From assembly GCA_009792885.1 (NCBI GenBank), contig WMCF01000018.1:2308031-2372030 (forward strand): a stretch of 64,000 bases of DNA, in the 5' to 3' direction. Made by a program: the position numbers and the translations under genes. Shown piece by piece: positions 36,276 to 47,300 of this stretch (position 1 is its first letter; each line of letters begins with the position of its first letter). The DNA is from Eremophila alpestris peregrina. Its lineage: Eukaryota; Chordata; Aves; Passeriformes; Alaudidae. The notes beneath the pieces were generated by a model. That model searched no databases. It was not told the origin of the DNA and saw nothing but the letters and a program-made list of their open reading frames with translations.

Positions 36276-37800
36276 AGCAGACAAAGCATCTCAAGGTATA
36301 GAAGGAATTCCTGCTATAGGCTATACTCTTAGATTTTCAGATTTTATACAGAAGTAGGCATGATTCAAAATCCTAGGTCTGAAGAGCCCAAAGCTGACAT
36401 TTGAGTTTCATGGAGTTATTATGCATGTAATCATTTTCTCATACTGCCTTCAGGAAGGCTTGTTAGAGAGGATTTTCATTTTCTTCCAGCAGGCTGCAAA
36501 AAAGCATTTGGCAGTGTGTAAATTAGCTGATGTAGCTATCCCTTCAGCTCCACTGACCACTACACTCACCTCAGAGGCTAGAAAATTCCTGCTGAAGTTT
36601 CACCACATCTTGTTGAACCAGAGATGCTACACTAATGTATAGATACACTGCCTGTAATAAACTCCAGTTTCCATGTGATAATTCTAGAGTGCTTGTAAGG
36701 GTGCTTAATAATATATAAAAGTACAAAAGAGTGGGAGGCAAATGCACATGGGGTGGATGGACGTAAGAAAGAAGATGCTTTTGCCTATCTTACAATATTA
36801 AATGTAAGATATATGGGAGGTCTGAACAAATCTCTTTGGCTTTCTGTCACATAAAGGTAGGCTCCAGTTTCCCATTTTAAAGATGAGTTTAATAACGTGA
36901 ACGGTAGAGCCAGATTAATTTTGTTTTCATCTGTAGGTATTATACCAGTGGGAAATGCCATCTGATAAAGGGTCTATTCATTCAGCTACCAACCTTTCTT
37001 GAAAAGGCGTAATAGAATAAAAGCTGTCTTCAAAGGACATTGATGTATTTATGTACTGAAATTAAAAAGTAGATACTTCTGTCTTTGCTAAAGTTGACTG
37101 AGTATATGCCACATTCTTCAGCAATCCAGCACCTTTTCTTGGTGTGAATGCTACTCTGGTTTTGTGTCTCCCAATCAATGACCCTGCCTGTTATTCCTGA
37201 AGCCTTTTTCTTTTTTACATGTAATAAGCTAACTATGTGAGTTACCAGATAAGTTCTGCATAAGGAGAAGAGCATTGTTCCCAGGGAGAGAAGAGACTGT
37301 TTTGAAGCTGTGGAAATAAAAGGCAGTGAAGTGTCTTTGTTTTCATTCCAGTCTAGCAAAGCTCACTGCTGGCAAGCTCAAATCTAGGTGGAATATCTAC
37401 CTTTGACAGTCTTGGGATATCAGCAAAATTAAGACTGAGCACAGAGGGTTTTTCTTTTAATTGGGCTTACTGCCTCCACTAACAAATTGCAAACATACAC
37501 TGAGTATAGATGTAAACAAAAACCTGCATGTAGAAGCCCTTGCACTGTACAAATAGACATCAAAAACCTTATCAGCAGAAATGCTCCTTTTGCACTACCC
37601 CCTGCATTCTTTCTCCATATATACAAACATACAAACAGAACCACATATTTTCATTTGCTTTCTTTCAGCATTGGAAAGTATAGGCATTTATCCCCACCAG
37701 AGTGTTTATAATGATGCTCTAGGTTTAGCTGCATTTCCCCTTTGGCTTTTCTCCTGAAGCAGAGAAGCATTTGCACAGAGCACACCAGGTGTTACTTTCA
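36276..37800. other. Unique non-coding sequence
   Basis: No gene recognised. Around 36855-36905 the sequence faintly resembles an inverted MIR core ('cagtttcccattttaaagatgag'-like content), but not enough to call. Confidence 0.55.
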
Positions 37801-37934
37801 TATCCTCAGACATACTGGAATATATTAACACAAACACTAAATCAAAACACAGCAAAATTAATGATCACTGCTAGGCTAGAGAAACCAAACTCCTTATTAC
37901 CAAACAAGATTTGCGTGTATTGTTTCTGTTATCT

Positions 37935-38020
37935 TAGTTCCTGATTAATATAAAATCAGATACCAATAGCTAATTAGCTGTTCTAATTATTGGTTTGAGT
38001 TTGCATAAATTATGCTGAAA
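37935..38020. promoter_or_regulatory. AT-rich homeodomain/POU-type motif cluster
   Basis: Within 85 bases there are GATTAAT; a perfect 12-bp palindrome AGCTAATTAGCT at 37968-37979, nested between ACCAATA (37962-37968) and its complement TATTGGT (37988-37994); TAATTA cores; and the near-palindrome GCATAAATTATGC at 38003-38015. ATTGG/CCAAT flanks are also CCAAT-box type. The density and nesting are unusual for this window and suggest an enhancer, by inference only. Confidence 0.3.
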
Positions 38021-38469
38021 TGCCCAACTTTCTCTTGCTTTAATCAATATAATATGTCAAAAAGTTGCTTGGGGTTGAAAGATAATGAGATAACTAAAGC
38101 AGTATCCTGTACACTTCATTATTATAGGCTTCAGTCAAAAGAAATATCAGTATTTCCAAATTATCCCCACTTAAAGTATGCAGTCTGAAGCCTACTGCTC
38201 ATCAAGCAACTGCTCATCAGCCCTGTTACTCTTGTAACTACTGCCTGACAATCACACTATCAAATAAAATGTAGATTGAATAATGTAAACGGTTGTCTCT
38301 TTTCCAGAACCCGCAATGTCCTGAACAATACAAACTGCACCATTTCTCCAATGTGTGGATTTATTCTTTGTCTGGATTGGCCTCTTGGGAGTAACATGTA
38401 ATCCTCTGAGGGCCGAATTTTGGCAAAAACTAATTCTCATTCAGACATGACCCCACTGCAATTCAAGTT

Positions 38470-38680
38470 CACTTCCAGGGCACTGTGGCTTGCTCATGCT
38501 TGTAATGCTAATCCTTTAATGCAGGGGTTACTTCTGTAAGCACCACGGTCATTTGCAAATGAAGCAAATTCTTTAATTTCCTAAAAAGCTGACTGCTATC
38601 TCTCACTTTCATCTGCTGCTTTAAAGCCCTTGATTATGAATAGATTCAAATTATTTTAGTAGAAAATAAAATTTTATGTA
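38470..38680. promoter_or_regulatory. Candidate conserved non-coding element
   Basis: Includes TAATCC near 38508, the 12-bp palindrome CATTTGCAAATG at 38550-38561 and several TTTAAT/TTATGAAT blocks in non-repetitive sequence. The texture is enhancer-like, but no conservation data were available. Confidence 0.18.
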
Positions 38681-40081
38681 TTAATGGCATAAGTGAAGGA
38701 TAAGAAGAAAAATATCACTGCTGTGAAAGAAGTAGGAACAAGCACAGTGAAAGTGAGCTTTATGGCTCATATATTTTTACATTATAATCTTCATAGTGTT
38801 AGCCAACACCACCCTTCAGCTGTACAAATAAAACAATTATTCATCCCAAATCTTGCCAAATGACTTAAATATCTAAAAGGTGATTTCAGTTGAACTTGGG
38901 CATCTAAGTACAATAAAAGACATTATGATAATGTTTACTGGCATTCGTGCCAAGAAAGTTCCCTAAGAGACAAAGGTTTTGCAGGTGTTCACAGTCCCTC
39001 CCACCTTGGCTATCGTAAGCAGTCTGTCACTTAGGCCCTGCTTGAACTTGTTCAAAATCTACCATTAAGCATCCCCCAAGAAGATTCTAAAAGGGAGAGA
39101 CCCCATCACCATGTACTGATCATGGACTGGAAAAACCATGTTCTCCACACAATATACAGGCACTGGCTATTGATGCCATCTGTTAAGATTAAGATGGGAT
39201 GAATCTGAGACCCAGCTAGGTCAGAGCAGGGAAAAAATCCTCTCTGAGAGGCAGGTGAGAGGAAGGTTCATTAAGCTGAGAAATGGGGGACTTGGCTGCC
39301 ACACAGCTGAGTCCTAGAGTTTTTCCTTTGCCCTGTCCATTGGCTCTGTCTGTTTTTAATTCCACTAAAGGGTTCCCACCGTTGGCCCAGCAGCAACAGC
39401 AGTTCAACTTGATCTTTGGATTCCACACAAAGAATCAAATACTTATGATAGTTGTGGTCATAGAAAACAACACAAAATTGGTTAAACCCTGGATTCTGAA
39501 TGATCCTTTGACATCACAAGGGACTAAAGACTAGCTGACAAGTCCGGATCAAAAGTTCACACCTGCTGCATATTTACTTAAGGCAAGAATTCTCTCACAT
39601 GTTTCTTATGTTATTAAGCCATTAAAATGAGAAGAACATTGGAAGAAAGGTGGAAATAAGGATCCAGATTTAAAATTGGATTCTTACAGTAGCAAAAGCA
39701 TTTACTTTTCAAAACAATCAATCATATTTTTTTTTTTTTTAGAATTAATGGAAATTGAAGAATTCCTCCTCATAGGAAGATCAAGGGATGGGATGGAGTC
39801 CTGGTCAGCAATGGAACTGAAAATAAGGTTATCCATTTAAGGAGTACAATGGAAATAGTTGCTGCATAACACCTTTAGCAGTGACCTTGAAGAGCAATCC
39901 TTCTGGATTCAAAGGACATTCTTTCACAATGAAAAACCTGGAGACAGTTATGGTAAACTATGGAAGAGCACAAATACAAGAACTATGATCAGTATGGGTG
40001 TTGTGGGACAAAGCCTGGGTCTTTTCTTTAAAGGAGGTGAGGATACTATTGAAATAAACACAATAATTAGTGCTTGGTCAT
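38681..40081. other. Unique non-coding sequence
   Basis: No gene recognised. Contains a T14 run at 39727-39740 and a short CAG/CAA-rich stretch near 39388-39402. Confidence 0.6.
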
Positions 40082-40102
40082 GGGGCTAATGGGGGGGTTG
40101 GG
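40082..40102 (+). other. G-quadruplex motif
   Basis: G4 (40082-40085), 5-base loop, G7 (40091-40097, able to supply two tracts), TT, G3 (40100-40102). This fits the canonical four-tract rule with short loops. Confidence 0.6.
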
Positions 40103-41300
40103 TGGCAGATGTCAGAAACACATGGACAACTCCCAAGTGAACAGCAAGAGATATTAAAAAAGAAAAACAATTGAGGGTCATAACCTGACAGGTAATCAAG
40201 AAATTGAAATGTCGGAAGAATGACAGAACTTTGAGACCAGATGGGATCCAGCATGCTGGAAAAATATGGCATTCAGAGACATGGGAGAAAGAGTAATCAC
40301 TTTAGTGCCCTGCAGATCTATAATGTATATCCATAACAGCAGCACCTGTGTATGCAAGTGCACTGTATGAATTAATTTCATCATTTATGACTTCTGAGTG
40401 CAGAGCAAATTTACTTTGCTTTTATTTCTAGACAAAAAAACTTCCATTATTTGGATTTTTTAAAGTTGCCTTTTTTTCTCTGGCACTTCATAATTTCAGT
40501 CTGAACTTTGTTGCCCTCGTCTTTTGTTCTGACTGCTACTTCACAGTTGAACAGCAAATGAATCCACTTACAGCCTCTTTATTTCTTCATTGGTACAGAA
40601 AGTGAACAAAACTAACACTTACCATTATCCTCCTCCTGAAGCCACAGCCTTCCATGGTAAATTGTTCCCATTCAGAATGTCTGTGATGATAGCCAGAGTA
40701 ATTCTTTGTTCTGCAGCATCCAAATAATTCCTTAACCCATTTGTTTGATGAACAACACCTTCATGTGTTTCAGTAAAAAAATTGGTTTTTCTGTAGCAGG
40801 TTTTAAATTGTGTCATTAAAATAAAAGTGGAATAAAACAAAGGACACTTCTTGTATACCACACAATGTATGCAGGGTTGAATGCATCTGAGATATGAGAT
40901 GAGGATGCAGAGTTTGCAGCTGCTTTCCCATTATAGGATCAGAATTACACACTGTGCCAGAGATGCTAATCCTTTGCCCATGTCTGACAAATTCTCTCCT
41001 GGTTGGACATATTGAAATTTTGAGTTTGAGAATCAAGACAGAATCCATGATTCTAAGAATAGAGCACTTTCAGGTGTTGTCTGAAAAACTCAAAATTTTA
41101 CCTCAATTAAACCAGTCCATCTGCAAAATAGCATAAGAATGTTATGCATTGCTAATGAAGGAATCTAATTTTTGTCCTGGGGTGATTTTTTTTTTTCTGT
41201 AGTAAGGAACTGGAGACAGGATGTCCTGCCAGAGGAATGCTAGCTGTGGAGTGAGTGCATGAGTGAATGTGATACAACAGCAGGCACAAGGTTTTTTGGC
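40103..41300. other. Unique non-coding sequence
   Basis: No gene or repeat recognised. It contains short T and A runs only. Confidence 0.6.
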
Positions 41301-41327
41301 TGGTTTTTTTCTTTTCTTCTTCTGCAG

Positions 41328-41383
41328 CCAGAGTACTTTTATTACCACAGGATTGTGCAGCTTTCTGAACACAAGCCAGGAAG
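41328..41383 (+). other. Possible 56-bp mini-exon, unrecognised
   Basis: A long T/C-rich run ends in TTCTTCTGCAG at 41317-41327, an excellent 3' splice site. The next 56 bases translate from the first base as PEYFYYHRIVQLSEHKPG, and AAG|GTAGTG follows as a possible but weak donor; the frame then meets TAG. The peptide looks coding-like but I do not recognise it. The weak donor and lack of neighbouring exons make chance likely. Confidence 0.12.
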
Positions 41384-41817
41384 GTAGTGAGGATCTCCAG
41401 CTTGAAAGGAAAAGGCATTTACTTCATCCTCCTCCAGAGACTGGTGGGGAGGGACCAGGAGCCAGCACCAAGGGCTGTAGAAATGTACCCCAACAGAGTG
41501 TGGTGTCCACCAGCAGCCCCCTGCTCAGCTCAGATGCTGCAGCCACAGGCACATCTCTGCAAAGACATCTTCAGTTATAATGGAGCTGCAGCAGTGCCCC
41601 TTCCTCAGCCAGCTCTGTTTAAAAAGGCTGGACTCACTGCTACAGCCAGTCTGGTGCTGTAAACTTGGCTCTGGTGCCTCAAAAGTATTTGTTTAGGTGT
41701 CTAATTCCTGTTGTAGTCAGACATCCACCACCTTTGAGGAATTACATCTTCAACCAAGGGCGTTTGATAAAGAAATGCTATATTGTCATGAAAATAATGT
41801 AATAGTTACTTTTTTCA
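41384..41817. other. Unique sequence, mildly GC-rich
   Basis: Overlapping plus-strand frames at 41263-41580 and 41387-41662 are both unrecognised. No repeat or RNA gene seen. Confidence 0.55.
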
Positions 41818-42012
41818 TGCATCTCAGCACCTCACATTTATCTGTGTGGGCCTCTGGATGATAGGAAATTATTGTCTCTGCTCAGGAACATGGTATTAGG
41901 GCATGAAGCAGGTTATGTCTGTTGCCCAAACTCACACAGGCAACTTGCATCTTAGCTAGGTTTAAGTCCAGGTCTCCCAAGTCCCAGCCCAGTGCACTAG
42001 ACAGGCTATCTT
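41818..42012 (-). mobile_element. Ancient MIR-like (tRNA-headed CORE) SINE
   Basis: Reading right to left on the minus strand, a tRNA-derived head runs from about 42010: 'gtctagtgcactgggctggg' then 'gggagacctggacttaaacc', which corresponds to A-box and B-box regions. It continues into 'ctgtgtgagtttgggcaac', the well-known MIR core phrase (usually CTGTGTGACCTTGGGCAA). The part towards 41818 matches the tail region loosely ('tgtaaatg' type). MIR-family elements predate amniotes and are rare, highly decayed relics in birds. Edges are approximate. Confidence 0.75.
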
Positions 42013-42801
42013 CCCCCTCAGGAAAGGTGACTGGAAAGGCTCTGAAACAAGAAACATGCGGTGCTTGTTCAGCTGCAGCAGTAGGAAAAAAATTTAAATA
42101 CTACTCAGAGTCAGGCTTGGGGAAATTCTGATTTAATTATGAAAAGTCAGCATGGATTCAAGCTTGTGCTTATGACTCTGCTGATGGGATTTTTTCTAGG
42201 TGGATAATAAAAATATCAGATAACAGGAATCCATACATTCTGTTTAACTAGATTTTTCTGTAAAAAGTCAGGCTCTTTGTGTTAAATGTCTGACTTTGGG
42301 AAGCAAAGGGATGGAAAAGAAATCCCCTTTTAACTTCTGCCTATGACAGCTTTCCATTAGAAACTACAAAGGCTTCTCTCTCACATCACAGAGACAGGGA
42401 TGAGGAGACAGCTTTAAACCTCTGGGAGCTTCGAAACAAGATCAAGAACATTCTAAAGAGGAAATTGCTCATGGGACCACTCACACTGGGACTCACCAAG
42501 TTGATGCAAGTCTGTCAGTGGCTGCTGGCAGCCACAGAACAAATCCTTCATCAGCCCCTTCACCTCACAGACTCTGCTAAAGACGTGCTTGCAGCCACAG
42601 GAGGTCTAGAGACCTCTGGCCAACTCCTGCCCCATGGGGGAAGACCAATGGCTTTGAGATCCACCCCCTTTCTTGCTATCCTGTTTCTCTGAATTTGCAG
42701 TGTCAGCCTTCTTGGGATATCTAATTTCAATAAGCCATGAACTATCTCAAATATTTTTTCAAGAGGTGACCACGTATGCTAACAGTTTAACATGTAAGGA
42801 T
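42013..42801. other. Unique non-coding sequence
   Basis: No gene recognised between the SINE and the CR1 relic. A 5' extension of the CR1 relic into 42700-42800 is possible but not readable by eye. Confidence 0.5.
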
Positions 42802-42930
42802 GTGACTAAAAGAGAGTCACAAGGATTAATGTGAGGATCAATTTTCTTCACTTTATATATCAATGACCTGGAAGAAAGAAGATGCAGTAAGTGGATTACA
42901 CATGCTGATGAGATAAAGTGAAGTGGCAAA
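42802..42930 (+). pseudogene. Decayed CR1 LINE reverse-transcriptase fragment
   Basis: The plus strand reads, with a stop inside, VTKRESQGLM-stop-GSIFF then TLYINDLEE, and ends near HADEIK. This lines up with the CR1 polymerase segment that normally carries a PQGS motif, a (F/I)INDL motif and the catalytic FADDT box. Here PQG has become SQG, the INDL motif survives, and the ADD catalytic aspartates are damaged (ADE), besides the stop. It is a dead LINE remnant. No 3' terminus is attached, so it is an internal fragment. Further similarity up to about 43060 is possible but not readable. Confidence 0.6.
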
Positions 42931-43500
42931 ACAAAGAAGGAGGGACAACAAAATTCAGAATGTATAGTTTAGGATCTGGAGACAGCTATGTAGCTTCTAA
43001 GTTTCAAAGTATGTAAGATAATGAGTCTGGTAATAAAGATACAAAAGGAAAGAATATCCACTCAAAAGTCACACATTACAAAACATTACAGAAGTGCAGT
43101 ATGTGGGGTTAGTGGCAGAGAAAGCTCTAACAGCAAAAGCAAAAGTGCTGAACAGCAGAAACTGGAAAAAAAATCTCAAAACTGTAAGATAGAGAAAGGT
43201 AACTGTAAAGCAGCAAAAATATTCAAATGCTGTAAATGAGACTAGTTTTATGACAAAATATTGCATATTTCTAACTAGCTATGAAAAATATGTTGTGGGA
43301 AAAAAATAGAAGAACATCCCTCTGCCAGGAACTGACAGATGTTGAAATATCTTGATTATCCAGGGACTGGAGATGAAATCCAGGTTTGTATGGCTAAGGA
43401 TAGACTAAAGGAGTCCTGGGTGCTGTACCCATAATCCTAAAAGGAAAAAAGAAGAGAAAGGACAGGAGCCTCTGGGAGCCTCTGGGAGCTGTGGCACTGC
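42931..43500. other. Unique A-rich sequence before the CpG island
   Basis: AT-rich, ending in a purine-rich stretch at 43438-43464 and a tandem 'gggagcctct' duplication at 43468-43488. No gene recognised. Confidence 0.55.
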
Positions 43501-44340
43501 CTAGTGCAGGAGGCATGGACATCAGTGGGCGCCAGGCAGGACCTGTCTGCTCGGGGAATGGATTCACCTGAAGGAGCAAAGGCAGCACAGGCACTCGAAG
43601 CACAGACAGTTTAAGAAGTGGTTTGGCGTGCAATTTCCAGCCCCGCAGGGATCGGTCACAGCCTGGCGCGGCTGCTCTTCCCCGCGGCTGTCCCCGCCCT
43701 GTGGGAAGCCCACAGAGATGGACAGGGATGTCTGTGCTGGCCGCAGCGAGGCCTGGATCGGCTCCCACGTGGAGAACGGCCTTCCTGTCGCTCTGATTTT
43801 CCTTCCAGCAGCCACTAATGAGCTCTCTGGCTGCGGCCCGGTGCCGCCGCTGAGTTGGCTGCCCGCGGCTCTGTCGGAAGCTCGCACTGCCCCGGCCGCC
43901 CCGGGCCCTCCTCTTTTCCTTTCCTCTCTGTGTGCTGTGCGCTTGCTGCTCGTTTGTCACAGCCATTAAGTCGTGTCGCTCCTTCCTCCCCCTGCTGTTG
44001 CCCTCTCCAGGTCCCGCAGGAGCAGCCTGTCCCTGCCTCGGCCTCCTCTGCCGGGGGCCGAGCGCGGCCCGGAGTGAGGCGGCCCTGCGCTGCTGCACCT
44101 CCCGTTCGCTGGCATCTCCCCGCTCTCTCAGGCCCCTCTGGTAACTGCTGCCGCTGAACGGGACCCTCTGGGCTCCCTCTGACACACATCACACTTGGGC
44201 GACCCTTGGCATCTGTTGCCAGCTGTGTGCAGAGTGGCTGCTCCCCCAGCGCTGCGCCACTGGCCCAGGGCGAGGCAGGCAAGGAGGGTCAGTGCGTGCC
44301 CACTGCCTCACCTGCTGCTGCTAAAGAAAAAGACCCCGCT
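43501..44340. promoter_or_regulatory. CpG island, candidate promoter
   Basis: Counting by hand, about 52 CpG dinucleotides fall in 840 bases, and about 43 of them in 43621-44160. With roughly two-thirds GC there, that is near 0.8 of expectation. The rest of the window is strongly CpG-depleted. Retained CpGs imply an unmethylated, usually promoter, region. It contains GC-box-like CCCGCCC (43693-43699) and GCGCGGCCCGG stretches, and no TATA box that I trust. On the minus strand a good donor, CTTCAG|GTGAAT, lies at 43573-43563, with the exon's last base at 43568, so a leftward transcript with its first exon in the island is possible. Alternatives are a GC-rich LTR or an orphan island. Confidence 0.6.
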
Positions 44341-47300
44341 ACACAGATTTAATAATTTTTTTAAAATTTTTTTTTTGGTTCTAGAAGAATTTCCTGAGCC
44401 CAGTGTCTGACCGGGTTAGAAATTTCAGTGGAGTTTTCCTCTCAGCCCTGAAATAAATGTAAAGTGAATTGTGAAAAGCAAACTACTGACCCTGTTTGTC
44501 AGAGCAGATTTGTGCTAACGATATAAAGCCTTGCACGATCCCCTGTGTTTCTTCTTTGCTCCAAAACGTTTTGGATTTAAAACTTTTAGCTGATACTCCA
44601 TGATAAATTTTGCTTTCCCAAGTCTTGATAATAATTCCGAGCTAATAGTTCCAGATATGTCCTGCAGTATGAATGCCCATCCACAGCCCCCTCACCACAA
44701 CCAGCCCAATGAAATCAAGCCTTCACACAGCTTGCAAAAAGGACTTGGAAACCCTGCAATGTCCTATGCAATGCAAAAGGAAGCAGATGGAGAGTCCTGG
44801 TGTTTTGCCCAGCTCAGGTACAGACCCAGCTTGCTCCCTTCCAGCATCTTCTGAGTCAGTCTGAATGCATCACGAACCATGGAGTCACAAACTGTATTTG
44901 AATTAGTTATAATGCTAAAATAAATGGAATCCTTTGGGTTGTGTGACTTTCCCTATGACAGATAAAGCCAGAAGCAACAAATTCCCTAGTGGGTATATAT
45001 GATTCATTTATGATGAATTTATAATATTTTTACTTTTGACAGACTTTCAGAAGAAATTGAGACCTGTTCTGCTATCACACTTTTCTAAATAAAATTACAC
45101 TTTCACTTTTTCTGTCAGAAAACTTGCTGATAAGCCAGAAAAGATCTGAGAACTAGATGCATTTGGGAGAAGATTTTACATTATTATTGGGTCTTTGTTC
45201 CAAGCAATTTCTGCATCTTAGGGATCAAGGTGAGCCTCCCATAATGCACCTGCCAGTAAGCAGGTATTAAAAGGAAGTCTTTCTAGGCATTTTTCTGTGA
45301 GATATCAGACTGTAAGATGAAAAGATGACCTAGGGATTTGCTGACCATCACAGACAATGCCTTGCTATGATTAAAGCTATGTATGTTACCTGGACAAAGC
45401 TACATCAAAGTGCTAATTAGGGAACATGTACTTCTAACTGGTACCCTCTGAGGCTAATATGCTTTCATTTGTGTTAAAAACCATGACTGATGCAGAGAAT
45501 CAGTGTGAGCTAGAAAGATATATCTGTATAATGGACAGTATTACTGTACCCTCATCTTTTCTGTGATATATTCTCTTTATGCAGAGAAAGAAAATTTGTG
45601 TTTATCTCACAGGGCTGAGACATCCAATTAAAGAGCCTTGTCCTACAAAATCATCTTTCTGAAAGTAAAAATGAAAGAAAATTGGTTTGATTCACTTATT
45701 CCTGATGATAAGTACTTAACTATCAGTTTTCAGGAGATTCTAACACTATAATATTCCCCAAAGGCTTGCTGTAACAGGGATAGACCACACTTACACAAAG
45801 AAGGGAAAAAAATCACCCACACATTGTACATGAATATAGATGCTTTTTAAAGAACTAATTTACCAAGTCAAGCAATTGACAGCTAACAGATGAAGCAGTT
45901 AATAGAAAAAAGCTTTTTATATTGGCAATGAAGCAGTCAGGATGCAGGGTGTGCTGTATGTGAATGTGAGAGGTGCTGCTTGGTTTGCAGCACCTCATGC
46001 TCTGAATGCCCCTCTGGTTGTGGCAGGTCTGTTGAGAAGGCAGCAGTGCCTCTGCTTGAGGGAATTTTGCCTTCCTCTCCAGAAGTGATGCATAACACAG
46101 GGATACAACAAATCAAGTCATACCAGAGTAGGGAGGGACATTATTCACCCTCAAGAAAAAAGCATCTCACTATTCTCCTACTGAGTCATAAAACTGCATA
46201 CACTTAAGTGTAAAAGAAACCAGACCTATCTCTTCAAGTCAGACTGGTTTTGATACTCTTTTATCTAAGGAACAACAGAATCCAATTGTTTCTTGGTTGG
46301 GTGGAGACCATTTGGAGACCATATGGACATCCAGGTTTTTATTGCACATGCAAAGGCTATTTTACAGTAACAAGTCTACACTCTCAGTGTTTCTTCACTG
46401 AGTGAGACTGCAGAGAGATCAAGTAAGTTTTTTCTTTAAAGAAAACATAGCAGGAGGACTAATGTGACTAAGTGCATTACATTTACTGTTCTACTTCACC
46501 TGGTATAGGTAAGAATAGAAAAGGTCTATTGAAATGACTGCAGAGGTGACAAGCCTTTAGAAACTCAGCTGCTTTCATTTTTTACTTACTTGAAGAAGTA
46601 ATTAGGGTTCTCACTTCTTGGCTAATGGCTCCTAATGGTCACTTTATTCTTGAAAATTTGACAGTACTTTGACAGCTGAAAGGTAAGGTAATTGTGTAAA
46701 AATGTTTATCAGGAATGGCCCAATAAAAATATTTTCTTTCAGGCTACAAAAACCTATACCTGTCTTTTTCTGTAGAGAGGTGGAATGGAATAACTTGTGT
46801 CATAGTGTGCAGACAATAGAGGCAGGCAGTGGGAATACATAATGATAATTCAGCCCAAGTGCTATGAATGTGAAAGGCCATTTTGGCCAAACAATGCTCT
46901 GCCAGTATGACGTCCTGATTTTTCTTTGGATGTTTCTCATGGAGAGCAGAGTTTCTTTCATCATTTACACAAAGTAGTTTCAATTTTTATTTCAGAAAAT
47001 GAGGGGCAGCACTCTCTGCTATTCACTTACCCACACACTGCTTCCACTGCAGAGGTGTTACTGAAAGATGTGGGTGCATGAACAGCTCTGGAGTGCCCAG
47101 CCACAGCAGAGATACACACAGATCTCCCAGAGGTGCCAGGACTAGGGGGAGTGTGAGGCAGAAAACAGTTCTTTTGTCAGTAAAAGCTCAGCTGGATTGA
47201 AGCAGTACTGGCCTGGCTAGGAAAGCAATTACAGGTGAGGAAGGGTTTCAGTACTTGGCCCATCACTTGTCTAACAGAAATGTCATCGGAATCAGAAATG

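Noticed and set aside
36855..36905. Second MIR relic
   Set aside because: Only a 'cagtttcccattttaaagatgag'-like phrase fits; no tRNA head or core continuation.
43394..44185. 263-codon minus-strand open frame in the CpG island
   Set aside because: It starts at GTG, has low-complexity R/G/A/P-rich content, and several other frames on both strands are open over the same bases. GC-rich, stop-poor sequence explains it.
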